A stretch of 38,599 nucleotides of DNA, from positions 1 to 38,599 of the IMG/VR virus record IMGVR_UViG_3300010391_000195. The stretch is one strand, 5' to 3'. The translations under genes and the position numbers were made by a program. The stretch is from a virus. How positions within the stretch are numbered: position 1 is the first letter of the stretch; every line of letters starts with the position of its first letter. A model generated the notes under the pieces. It had not been told where the DNA came from. It was given only the letters and a program-made list of their open reading frames with translations, and ran no database searches. Positions 7,078-14,617 of this stretch are shown in pieces.

Positions 7078-7713
7078 TCATGCTCCTGCCGGGAAGTCGA
7101 TGACGATGGGTTCGTGGGTGGCTTTGTATTCAAGGTCACAGATCGCGGCGTTCACCGTGATCGTGTGGCCGCCGATGTTTCGGATGCCGTAATCTTCGTG
7201 GATGTGTCCGCAAACATGGAGGGCGGGCCTGACCTTTTCGATGGCGGTCAGCAACGCCCAATCGCCTGTGCGGTTGCTGGAATACAGCAGATCACCGTAG
7301 CCCATCGGGGGGCCATGCGTCACCAGAACGTCCGTGTCGGGCGGGATTAAGTCCCACTTGGCGGCGATTTCCGTCTGTTTCATCATGAAGGCCCAGTTCC
7401 CGCACGGGAGCGTCCACGGGGCTCCGTAAATCTTGTAGCCGTCGCAGATCACCGATGAGTCCAGCAGGTACACGGCGTTGGAGATAAGCGGCTCGTAGCT
7501 ACCGGGGTTTTCTTCCAGCCCCCGGTCATGGTTTCCGGCGACGACGATCTTATGCCGATGCGGAAGCGTCCCGAGCCATGTGTTGAAGCTCTCGATTTCG
7601 GGGCGGTAGCCCGTGAGCGAGAAGTCTCCGGCGTGAATCAGGATGTCGCCGTCGGGGACGACAAGTTCGCCATGCCGGTTGTGCGTGTCGGAAATCAGGA
7701 CGATGCGGGTCAT
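7078..7713 (-). CDS. calcineurin-like metallophosphoesterase
   Basis: 211 residues. The dinuclear-metal motifs appear in order: MTRIVLISDTHNRH (D-x-H), DILIHAGDFS (G-D), KIVVAGNHDRGL (G-N-H-D), VLVTHGPP and ALHVCGHIHEDYG (G-H-x-H). It resembles short MPPED/YfcE-like phosphodiesterases rather than the SbcD-like nuclease encoded elsewhere in the window. Phage enzymes of this type are suspected of acting on nucleotides or RNA ends, but the substrate here is unknown. The start at 7713 has a GAGGA SD and overlaps the upstream stop (ATGA). Confidence 0.88.
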   Translation of the reverse strand: MTRIVLISDTHNRHGELVVPDGDILIHAGDFSLTGYRPEIESFNTWLGTLPHRHKIVVAGNHDRGLEENPGSYEPLISNAVYLLDSSVICDGYKIYGAPWTLPCGNWAFMMKQTEIAAKWDLIPPDTDVLVTHGPPMGYGDLLYSSNRTGDWALLTAIEKVRPALHVCGHIHEDYGIRNIGGHTITVNAAICDLEYKATHEPIVIDFPAGA

Positions 7714-7970
7714 GTTTTTCCTCTCGCTCGGATCGCAATGGCGATGTCCAGCCAGTCGGCAAACGGGCCGTCTCCTACGCCGCACCACTCAGCGCCCTCT
7801 GCGATCTTCGCACACGCCTCGCGTTCTTCTTCTGCGGCCTCGCGCCGGTCGGCTTTGATCGAGTCAATCAGGAGTTGGCGACAGGGGCACGACCCCTCAG
7901 ACGACCAATGCTTTTGCACATGGACTTCTACGAGGTTCATGATTCCGTCAGCGAGTTGTTCGGGGATCAT
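7710..7970 (-). CDS. small conserved phage protein (EREACAKIAE...AIRARG)
   Basis: 86 residues: MIPEQLADGIMNLVEVHVQKHW, a Cys pair (CPCRQLLIDSI), then a charged helix EEEREACAKIAEGAEWCG and the end AIAIRARGKT. This 'E-R-E-x-C-A-K-I-A ... A-I-R-x-R' helix recurs in many phage accessory proteins of unknown role. The start was chosen because the ATG at 7970 overlaps the macro-like gene's stop. Confidence 0.7.
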   Translation of the reverse strand: MIPEQLADGIMNLVEVHVQKHWSSEGSCPCRQLLIDSIKADRREAAEEEREACAKIAEGAEWCGVGDGPFADWLDIAIAIRARGKT

Positions 7971-8335
7971 CGGTACGCCTCCCAAGACGGATCGATGAAC
8001 CTCACGTTGTCCGGTGCGCCCTTGAACATGGGCGCGATCTGCTCGGGCTTGTAACCCGCCAGACCACATCCGGTTCGCGTCACGTTAAACGTCAGGTCGG
8101 GACGACTTGCGGCGAACGCCTTGAACGTATTCACGCTCGCTTGAATTTCTTTGAGCGTGCGAGATGCGAGTTTGTCGTTTTTTGTCGGGATCGCGTAGGC
8201 GTTGCCTGTTAGTCCTTCGCCGACGCCCCGCTTTGCGCCGTGAACCCGGTACGCGGTAAGGGCCGCGCCCGCGCCGTGAAACCCTTTTGTGTTGCTTCCG
8301 AAGACAAAGATTTCTGTCACGAAAATTTCCGTCAT
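7967..8335 (-). CDS. macro-like phage protein (FGSN...HGAGAA family)
   Basis: 122 residues. FVFGSNTKGFHGAGAALTAYRVHGA and FNVTRTGCGLAGYKPEQIAPMFKGAPDNVRFI are the hallmarks of the phage-associated A1S_2505-like family. Its G-S-N/H-G-x-G-A-A loop and G-C-G-x-A-G-Y loop look like the ligand loops of macro domains, so binding of ADP-ribose or a related nucleotide is a reasonable but unproven inference. The N-terminus carries a small internal repeat (MTEIFVTEIFVFGSN). It overlaps the helicase stop by ATGA. Confidence 0.75.
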   Translation of the reverse strand: MTEIFVTEIFVFGSNTKGFHGAGAALTAYRVHGAKRGVGEGLTGNAYAIPTKNDKLASRTLKEIQASVNTFKAFAASRPDLTFNVTRTGCGLAGYKPEQIAPMFKGAPDNVRFIDPSWEAYR

Positions 8336-9711
8336 GGCGTCGCGCCCCCGACCTCGACGATCTCGAAGCCCTCTTTGCGGCAGGTTGTGATGCGCTCGAT
8401 GGTGTGCTTGAGCGTGTATTTCGAGCCCTTGTCCACGAAGTCGTGAATCTCGACGGTGGTCTTGCCGGGGGCCGTGCGAAGAGCCCGGCCCACACGCTGT
8501 AAAAATCTTACCGCTGACCGCCCTCCAGCGGCGATCACGAGCGTTTTCATGTTTTCGAGGTTCACGCCTTCGTCATACACCGACGTCGCCACGATGATCG
8601 GCACGAGGCCGCCCTTAAAGTCTTTTCGGATCGTCACGCGGTCGGCCCCGGCCATTTTGCCCGTCACCAGCGTCGCCCCAGCGCCCGCGTCCAGAAGCGC
8701 GCTGTGAATTATTTTGGCGTGGCGGATCGTGTCGCAGATCACCAGTACGGGCTTTCCGGCGTCGGCGCTTTTTTGGACGATCTCAACGACGCGCAGGTTC
8801 CGGTTCGGGCAATCTTCGATGATCGTCCGTCGCACCGTGGCCCAATCCCGTTCGTCGCAGACCGCGCCCGAAAAGTCTTCGTGGTAATACACCGTGGGGC
8901 GAGCGGACCAACCGCGTTCGATCAGGGCGGCGTTGCCGACTTTGGCGATTTCGACGCCGGTAGTGGCTTCGAGGCGCAAGTTGCGGCTCTGGTCGTCCGT
9001 CCACGGCGTTCCCGAAAGCCCGAAGCGGTAATACGCCGGGCAGCATTGCGCCACGAAAAACCATGTGGTCGCCGACTGATGCTGGGCCTCGTCGATCAGG
9101 AGCGTCGTGAAATTTTCCAGCGCCTTGCGGTCGGCTTTGATGATCGTGTTTAGACTTTGAACCATGCCGACGACGACCCGCGATCCGTCCAGTTCCAAAA
9201 GTCCGTCGCCGACTTTCCCGACGGGTTCACCTAGATACCCCGCGACCATTTCGGCGGTCTGATGCAAGAGGTCTTTGCGATGCACCAGCCAGAGCGTCTT
9301 GCCCTTGACGCACATGGCGATGGCCGCGCCGCACGGGGTCTTCCCGGCATTCGTGGCTAACGCCAGCACCCCGCGCTTATGCAGGAGGGCCTTTTGCACG
9401 GCGTCGATCTGGAAGTCCGCCAGCGTGACGCCGCCGAGCATATCGGCTTTGACCTGTCGGCGAAGTCCGGGGTCGATTCGGTCGTCGCGGATTTCCGCCA
9501 GCGGGAACAGCCGCTTGACCCGCGTGACAAGCCCCGTGGGAAAAGACCCGCGCATCCGGTCAAAGGCGTGCCAACGGCCATCAAACCCCGGCCTATTTTT
9601 CATAATCCAGTAGGCGTTTTTCATCGGAGCAGACAGTAGCCGATCTAAGGCGGTGTATTCTTGATGTGTGCCTTTAACTTTCGAGCGCACGTTTTCGACA
9701 TGGATTTCCAC
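8332..9711 (-). CDS. UvsW/XPB-like superfamily 2 DNA helicase
   Basis: 459 residues. After an N-terminal region ending in the 'F-P-T-G-L' segment, SF2 motifs follow: Q-like FQIDAVQKALL, motif I ALATNAGKT (119-125, GK-T kept), motif II LIDEAQ (DEAQ in place of DEAH, 207-210), motif III LSGTP (233-236), motif V ATSVYDEGVNL and motif VI QRVGRALR. This matches T4 UvsW-type branch-migration helicases used in recombination-dependent replication. A GTG at 9711 is the likely start, with only a weak SD. It heads the left operon, and the divergent endonuclease gene begins 94 bp away. Confidence 0.85.
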   Translation of the reverse strand: MEIHVENVRSKVKGTHQEYTALDRLLSAPMKNAYWIMKNRPGFDGRWHAFDRMRGSFPTGLVTRVKRLFPLAEIRDDRIDPGLRRQVKADMLGGVTLADFQIDAVQKALLHKRGVLALATNAGKTPCGAAIAMCVKGKTLWLVHRKDLLHQTAEMVAGYLGEPVGKVGDGLLELDGSRVVVGMVQSLNTIIKADRKALENFTTLLIDEAQHQSATTWFFVAQCCPAYYRFGLSGTPWTDDQSRNLRLEATTGVEIAKVGNAALIERGWSARPTVYYHEDFSGAVCDERDWATVRRTIIEDCPNRNLRVVEIVQKSADAGKPVLVICDTIRHAKIIHSALLDAGAGATLVTGKMAGADRVTIRKDFKGGLVPIIVATSVYDEGVNLENMKTLVIAAGGRSAVRFLQRVGRALRTAPGKTTVEIHDFVDKGSKYTLKHTIERITTCRKEGFEIVEVGGATP

Positions 9712-9714
9712 GGG

Positions 9715-9768
9715 CTACTTGTTAGTATAAAAGACGAAGCCGACACCCACGTTGGCGGGAATCGGCTT
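9715..9768 (-). promoter_or_regulatory. intergenic stem-loop and possible -10 before the helicase gene
   Basis: GAAGCCGA (9736-9743) and TCGGCTTC (9761-9768) form an 8-bp inverted repeat in the helicase/endonuclease divergent spacer. On the minus strand it is followed by GTCTTTTATACT, which could be a terminator tail or a -10 box (TATACT) for the helicase gene. No good -35 is seen, so the role is undecided. Confidence 0.3.
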
Positions 9769-9804
9769 CTGACCAAGACCGTCCTTGTTGTGAAAGGATC
9801 GGCT

Positions 9805-10626
9805 GTGGCTGTCGAGAGCGTAAAGGATTTTCTTCAAACCTGCAAGCGCATCGCTGTAAATCAACGCCCAATGGCGGTTCGCTGCGCCGCTCGCGTTCTT
9901 GGGGTTAGTTCGACGACCGTTTGTCGGTTCGTGGCGACTGGGAAACTTTCCGGGGTCAAGCTGTCGCCCCGACAGATTTACGTTTTTGAGAAAGAAGTCA
10001 ATCGGCTTTTTCGTGCCCGCGCATTGGCCCGGCAGATTTCGTGCCGATGGTGCAAAAATACACTCGACGGCGGGGCTCATGCTTTGCGAAGGAAATGGTG
10101 TTCGGAGGCGTGTGCCGACAAAGCTAGACGTTCCCGGTGGACAAAAGCCGACCGCGCGCGAATTAACACACGCGAACGGGCGTCCTTGCGCTGGAAACGC
10201 CCTGAGCGCGCCGCCAAACGAAAATCCTACCATGAGTGGTACTATGAGAACGTAAAACGCCCGCGCACGGGAAGGAGCAAGCGTGGCGCTCGTTGGAGCT
10301 TGCCCGAGAAGCAAGTGCGAAAGATCGTCGAGGCGTGTTGCAACGCCTCCGAAGTGATTTTCTTCGACCGTAAGACGCTGGGTGGTCGCTTGGAGCTTGA
10401 CGTTTTTAACCCGGTGCGTCGATGGGCTATCGACATTCGCGGGGCGTATCATTACAAACCCATTCATGGGCTCGGGCACCTTCGCATGGTTCGCCGCTGG
10501 GACAAACGCAAGTCCGCCTTATGTAGAAAGTTGGGCATTCGGCTTATCGTCATGCGAACTATCCGCAACGCCGGGTTTTCGCCTCGAACGCTAAAACGTC
10601 TCCAGAAGAAGCTAGAGCTTGTTTGA
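9805..10626 (+). CDS. free-standing VSR/EDxHD-type homing endonuclease
   Basis: 273 residues in three modules: an N-terminal helix-turn-helix (CAARVLGVSSTTVCRFVATGKLSGVKL), a Cys-rich segment (CRWCKNTLDGG ... KWCSEAC), and a C-terminal restriction-like nuclease domain with LELDVFNPVRRWAIDIRGAYHYK and a helix KRKSALCRKLGIRLIVM. The E/D...D-x-x-G-x-x-H core is that of VSR-like EDxHD homing endonucleases and related DUF559-type nucleases. It is the only plus-strand gene among minus-strand neighbours on both sides, as expected for an inserted mobile gene. The GTG at 9805 has an AAAGGA SD; the ORF extends further upstream but overlaps the helicase. Confidence 0.7.
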   Translation: MAVESVKDFLQTCKRIAVNQRPMAVRCAARVLGVSSTTVCRFVATGKLSGVKLSPRQIYVFEKEVNRLFRARALARQISCRWCKNTLDGGAHALRRKWCSEACADKARRSRWTKADRARINTRERASLRWKRPERAAKRKSYHEWYYENVKRPRTGRSKRGARWSLPEKQVRKIVEACCNASEVIFFDRKTLGGRLELDVFNPVRRWAIDIRGAYHYKPIHGLGHLRMVRRWDKRKSALCRKLGIRLIVMRTIRNAGFSPRTLKRLQKKLELV

Positions 10627-10648
10627 TTTTCCATGACGATCTGCACGA

Positions 10649-10879
10649 TTATTTATCTTCGATGTCGAGGACTTTCTTCGTCATCGACAGGAGGCCCTCG
10701 ATCTGGCCCGTTTCGTAGGCGAGTTCTTCGAGACTCGCCGTTTGAAAGAAATCTTCGTGGCGAGCGATGTTGTCAAAGAGGGCCGCGATTTCCAGTTGCT
10801 CGTGGAGCGTGATGATTTTCTTGAGTTCGGCCATTGACGTCTTGAAGCGTTTGATCCAGTAGTCGCGCTTTGGGTCCAT
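10649..10879 (-). CDS. small helical protein, unknown
   Basis: 76 residues, helical: MDPKRDYWIKRFKTSMAELKKIITLHEQLEIAALFDNIAR and onward to LLSMTKKVLDIEDK. Not recognised. The start has a strong GGGAGG SD and lies downstream of a TTACTATGAG promoter-like element, in a divergent intergenic region shared with the DNA polymerase. Such a monocistronic gene beside a palindrome-rich promoter could encode a regulator, but no helix-turn-helix is evident. Confidence 0.65.
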   Translation of the reverse strand: MDPKRDYWIKRFKTSMAELKKIITLHEQLEIAALFDNIARHEDFFQTASLEELAYETGQIEGLLSMTKKVLDIEDK

Positions 10880-10902
10880 CGGATGTGCCTCCCTCTATAA
10901 GA

Positions 10903-10912
10903 CTCATAGTAA
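10903..10912 (-). promoter_or_regulatory. promoter-like element TTACTATGAG
   Basis: Lies 24-33 bases upstream of the small helical gene's ATG and mirrors the TTACTATAAG element in front of the polymerase gene on the other strand. The shared core GCGG(G)TTACTAT makes the two an inverted repeat flanking the divergent spacer. Confidence 0.4.
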
Positions 10913-10920
10913 CCGCTCCC

Positions 10921-10945
10921 GCAAACTTGCTGGCGGCAAATTTGC
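10921..10945. repeat. tandem palindromic operator-like sites
   Basis: GCAAACTTGC (10921-10930) and the perfect palindrome GCAAATTTGC (10936-10945) lie 15 bp apart, centred between the two divergent promoter elements. This is the usual geometry of an operator bound by a dimeric repressor controlling both genes. The regulator is unknown. Confidence 0.5.
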
Positions 10946-10974
10946 GATTCGTCCGAGCTATCGGCGAAGGCGGG

Positions 10975-10984
10975 TTACTATAAG
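10975..10984 (+). promoter_or_regulatory. promoter-like element TTACTATAAG of the polymerase gene
   Basis: A TATAAG/TACTAT -10-like box ends only 8 bases before the polymerase ATG, and no SD is present, so a transcript from it would be nearly leaderless. The same TTACTATA core sits 19 bases before the GTG of the SbcD-like gene. No TTGACA-type -35 is seen. Confidence 0.45.
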
Positions 10985-10992
10985 TTCTGTGA

Positions 10993-13900
10993 ATGACCGC
11001 GCTACTTCACGCGCACACGGAATACAGCCACCGCGACAGCTTGATCCGCGTGGGCGAACTCCCAAAACTCGCGCTTGACGCGGGCTACTCGGCCTGCGCC
11101 ATCACGGATCATGGGTCTATTTCCGGGGCGGTAGACTTTCACCGGGCCTGCAAGACCGCCGGAATCAAGCCGATTATCGGCTGTGAGGTTTACGTTCGTG
11201 TCTCCGACGCCGACAAAGACCCCAAGAGCAAGAAATATCACCTGACGGTCCTGACCAAGAGCGCCAAGGGCTTTGGGACGCTGTGCCGCCTCATGGGCGA
11301 CGCGGCTTTTGTCGAAGACGGCAAGAGCGTCCTGCCGCTGGAATCGTTACTGGAAGGGGCCGGGCAAGACATCGTGATCCTGTCGGGGTGTTATTCCAGT
11401 CCGTTTTGGCGCGGGGGCTCCGACGCCTATGCCGATTTCATGAAGTTTCTTAAAGCATACGACGAGGACTTTTTCTTGGAGGTCATGCCGCTATCCGATT
11501 GGGACAAACAGGTCATGCTGAATCGCATGATCGTCGAGCTTGCCCAAACGGTTAATCGCCCGCTGGTCGTCACGGGCGACGCGCATTTCGCGTGCGCCGA
11601 AGATTCCAAGCACCACGACGCGCTTCTAGCGGTCGCCAACCGCAAGAGCATTCTGGACCCGAGCCGCTGGCAGTTTTCGACGAAGCTAAACTGGGTCATG
11701 AACCGCGCCGATACGCTCATGCACCTGTCCAATGCCGGGCTTGAGCTTTCCAAAGCCGCCGAAGCCCTTGATAATACGGCCCTTGTCGAAGAACGGTGCG
11801 AGGCGTGGGAGTTCCCCACGGATCGCCTCCCGATTGCCAGCGTGTCGGAGCATCCCGACGACGAACTCGTCGAGCTTGTGGGCAAGGCCCTCGTAGGACG
11901 AGCCGAAGATTATTACAAGCGCGCCGAGTACGAGCTTGAAACTTTGATTACAGCAGGGCTGTCGGAATATCTGCTTCTGGTGCGTAAGTGCGTTTCGGAA
12001 TTCCGTAAGCGCGGGGCCTTTATCGGCCCCCGAGGATCGGTCGGCGGGTGCCTCGTGGCGCATTTACTCGGCATTTCCAACGTGGACCCGCTCAAGCATG
12101 ACTTGATCTTTGAACGCTGGTATTCGCCGGGGCGCGGAAATATGCCTGACGTCGATCTGGATTTGCCCCACGAGTTTCGCGCCCGCGCACCGGAGATTCT
12201 GGCCGAGGTCTTCGGGGCAAAAAACGTCGCGCAGGTCGGTACAGTCCAGACCTATCAAGTCCGCGCCGCCGTGCGAGACGCCGCAAAAGCATACGCCGTG
12301 GACATGGACGAGACTATCGGCTACGACGCCGCCGACGAAGACGCATGGACCAAAAGCGAAGCCGGATTCTCCGGTCATTCGCTGGCGGTCGCCCTTAAAG
12401 ACCGCTCGCCGGAGGCGTTTTCGTTCGCCGAAAAATTATTTGGCCGAGTCCGTCATGCCGGGGCGCACCCCGGCGGTTTCGTGATCTGCCGCGATCCGAT
12501 CAACCAGATCGGGCGCGGCTTCGTCAAAGACGGCGTGTTGTGCTGGCCGCTGGACGTGGCCGAGTCGCTCGGGTTTCTCAAGATCGACTTTTTGGCAAAC
12601 GGCACCTTGGATATTTTGGCCCAGTTCGACGGCAAGGTAAACTTCGAGGAAATCCCGCTCGACGCCGCCGACGTGTTTTTGGATTTCGAGCAGGGCCGCA
12701 CGGCGGGCATTCCGCAATTTAACAGTTTCGGCATGAAGGCATTTGTCCGAATGCTCAAGCCCCGGAGCTTTTACGACCTGATCTTCGCCAACGCCGCTTT
12801 CAGACCCGGCGGTCTAGGTCAGATGTCTCCGGCCAAGCTCGTTGAAACTTACCGACAAGACCCTGATGCGCTGATTATTTTCCAAGAGCAGCTCATGTCG
12901 ATCTGCGTGAACGCGGCGGGCTTCTCATGGCAGGAGGCCGACGCCGTGCGTAAGACGATGGCAAAATCCGAAGGCGTCGCGGCCATGCGCTCGTGGGAGA
13001 ACAAGTTCGTCCAAGGATGCGTGAAGACCGGCAGTTTCAGCGTTGAAGAAGCCGGTCAAATCTGGACGCAGTTAAGTGGATGGGGCCGGTACGGATTTTG
13101 CAAAAGCCATGCCACGGCGTACACGCAAAACGCCTATCGGTGCGGCTGGCTCAAGCGCAAGTTCCCGTTTGAGTTTTACGCGGCGGCCTTAAATGCCGCC
13201 GGTGAAAAGACCAAGTCCGACGATTCGGTCGCCATTTTGCTCGACGAAATCGAAGACCTCGGACTCCCCGTGCTTCCCGTGGACCTGAATTTGTCGGGTA
13301 ACGCATGGCAGGGCGAAGAAACCGGCCTTCGCAGGCCGTTTTCGGACGTGGCCGGGATGACCAAACCCCTGATAGCCGCCATTATGGCGGAAAGGGGCCT
13401 CAAAGCGATTATAAGTCTCCAAGACCTGTCCGTGCGCCTGAAAAAGAGAAAGCTCCCCGCCGCGCTCGCCGGTGCGCTTGAAAGCAAAGGCAACGAGAGG
13501 CAAATCACGCTATATCGGTCGCCTGCGCTTGATGCGCTAGTGGATGAAACGCGGACGTGTATTCTGTGTGACCGGCGAAAGACGTGCAAGGCCCCTGTTC
13601 CGGTCGATCCGGGGATTTATAACGCCCTTGTTGTCGGCCAAGACCCCGGAGCCGTAGAGGATAGGCGGGGCAAGCCGTTTCAAGGCGAAAGCGGCAAGTT
13701 GCTTATCGGGCTTCTGGACGCCTACGGCATCGACCGAAAGCAGATCGGCTTTTCCAATGTCATTAAGTGCCGTAGCACCGACCCGAACGCCGAAAAGCCG
13801 TACTGCCCGTGGCTGGACAAAGAGCTTGAAATACTCGCGCCGCCGCTGGTTTTGGCGGTCGGGCGCTCGGCATGGGAAGCCCTTGGCGGGAAGGGCTCGA

Positions 13901-14106
13901 TTCTCAAAGCCAACGCGACGGTTTACAAGTCGCCGACGGGCCGACAGGTCGTGGCGTGTATCCACCCTGCCGCTGTATTACGCGATAACGCCCTGTACCC
14001 CGAGTTCGAGCGGGCCGTCAAGAAATTTTCCAAGCTGTTTCACGACGCCGAAAAGCGGGACGAAAAACCGCCCGATTCCGGCGTTCAGCATGACTTGGGT
14101 TTTTAG
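10993..14106 (+). CDS. DnaE-type DNA polymerase III alpha fused to a uracil-DNA glycosylase domain
   Basis: 1037 residues. Residues 1-210 are a PHP domain with metal ligands in HAHTEYS, DHGS, GCEVY and GDAHFA. The polymerase III core follows: GPRGSVGG, the catalytic pair in MPDVDLDLP (near 386-393), HPGGFVICRDP and KIDFLANGTLDIL with the third aspartate, then AAFRPGG and YGFCKSHATAYT. A tail of about 180 residues (856-1030) is a family-4/5-like uracil-DNA glycosylase: Cys cluster CILCDRRKTC, VVGQDPGAVEDRRGKPF, NVIKC...YC and IHPAAVLRDN, with Cys residues placed for an Fe-S cluster. This is the phage replicase. The fused glycosylase may scan for uracil during synthesis. It starts the plus-strand replication block and has no SD. 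Confidence 0.9.
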   Translation: MTALLHAHTEYSHRDSLIRVGELPKLALDAGYSACAITDHGSISGAVDFHRACKTAGIKPIIGCEVYVRVSDADKDPKSKKYHLTVLTKSAKGFGTLCRLMGDAAFVEDGKSVLPLESLLEGAGQDIVILSGCYSSPFWRGGSDAYADFMKFLKAYDEDFFLEVMPLSDWDKQVMLNRMIVELAQTVNRPLVVTGDAHFACAEDSKHHDALLAVANRKSILDPSRWQFSTKLNWVMNRADTLMHLSNAGLELSKAAEALDNTALVEERCEAWEFPTDRLPIASVSEHPDDELVELVGKALVGRAEDYYKRAEYELETLITAGLSEYLLLVRKCVSEFRKRGAFIGPRGSVGGCLVAHLLGISNVDPLKHDLIFERWYSPGRGNMPDVDLDLPHEFRARAPEILAEVFGAKNVAQVGTVQTYQVRAAVRDAAKAYAVDMDETIGYDAADEDAWTKSEAGFSGHSLAVALKDRSPEAFSFAEKLFGRVRHAGAHPGGFVICRDPINQIGRGFVKDGVLCWPLDVAESLGFLKIDFLANGTLDILAQFDGKVNFEEIPLDAADVFLDFEQGRTAGIPQFNSFGMKAFVRMLKPRSFYDLIFANAAFRPGGLGQMSPAKLVETYRQDPDALIIFQEQLMSICVNAAGFSWQEADAVRKTMAKSEGVAAMRSWENKFVQGCVKTGSFSVEEAGQIWTQLSGWGRYGFCKSHATAYTQNAYRCGWLKRKFPFEFYAAALNAAGEKTKSDDSVAILLDEIEDLGLPVLPVDLNLSGNAWQGEETGLRRPFSDVAGMTKPLIAAIMAERGLKAIISLQDLSVRLKKRKLPAALAGALESKGNERQITLYRSPALDALVDETRTCILCDRRKTCKAPVPVDPGIYNALVVGQDPGAVEDRRGKPFQGESGKLLIGLLDAYGIDRKQIGFSNVIKCRSTDPNAEKPYCPWLDKELEILAPPLVLAVGRSAWEALGGKGSILKANATVYKSPTGRQVVACIHPAAVLRDNALYPEFERAVKKFSKLFHDAEKRDEKPPDSGVQHDLGF

Positions 14107-14115
14107 GAGGATCGC

Positions 14116-14616
14116 ATGACCGATAAGCGAAGCCACGACATCGAGATCGTTCTCGGGTCGGAACGCTTCAAGTTTTCCACCGAGGCCGAGCTTCGGATCG
14201 ACCGCGACGATCTGGACACGGCGCTGGCGCATCAGGCGTCGATGTTCGCGTTTTTCGCGGTGCTTCACACGCGGGCGGTGGGCGAACGCCGCCAGCTTGA
14301 AGCGGAGCTTGAGGAACTGGAATACCGCCTCACGCTCGACAAGCCCGCCCAACTCGAAAAGAAGGGCGCGAAAACGACCGTCGATGCGGTCAAAGCCGCC
14401 GTGCGAACGGACGACGGCTATCTCGACGCGGCCTCGCAGGTCCGCGCGGCCTTGCAAAACGAAAGTCTCGCGGCCGTTTTCAAGGACGCCTTCTGGCAAC
14501 GCAAAGACACCCTCGTTACGCTGGCGCGTAACCGCATAAGAGAAGAGGGCTCGCCTTCCGCCGTAGAAGTGGAAGTCGAGAAATTCAAGAAGTCCTATTT
14601 TGGAAAGGGGCAGTAA
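14116..14616 (+). CDS. conserved phage coiled-coil protein next to SSB
   Basis: 166 residues, helical and charged. ...DDLDTALAHQASMFAFFAVLHTRAVGERRQLEAELEELEYRL is followed by KTTVDAVKAAVRTDDGYLDA and a C-terminal KFKKSYFGKGQ. Proteins of this architecture recur between polymerase, SSB and recombinase genes in phages; a recombination-accessory role is possible, but I know of no proven function. The ATG has GGAGGATCGC upstream and follows the polymerase stop by 9 bp. Confidence 0.75.
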   Translation: MTDKRSHDIEIVLGSERFKFSTEAELRIDRDDLDTALAHQASMFAFFAVLHTRAVGERRQLEAELEELEYRLTLDKPAQLEKKGAKTTVDAVKAAVRTDDGYLDAASQVRAALQNESLAAVFKDAFWQRKDTLVTLARNRIREEGSPSAVEVEVEKFKKSYFGKGQ

Positions 14617-14617
14617 C

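Noticed and set aside
9661-9804. Upstream extension of the endonuclease ORF
   Set aside because: It overlaps the helicase start on the other strand, and the GTG at 9805 has a good SD.
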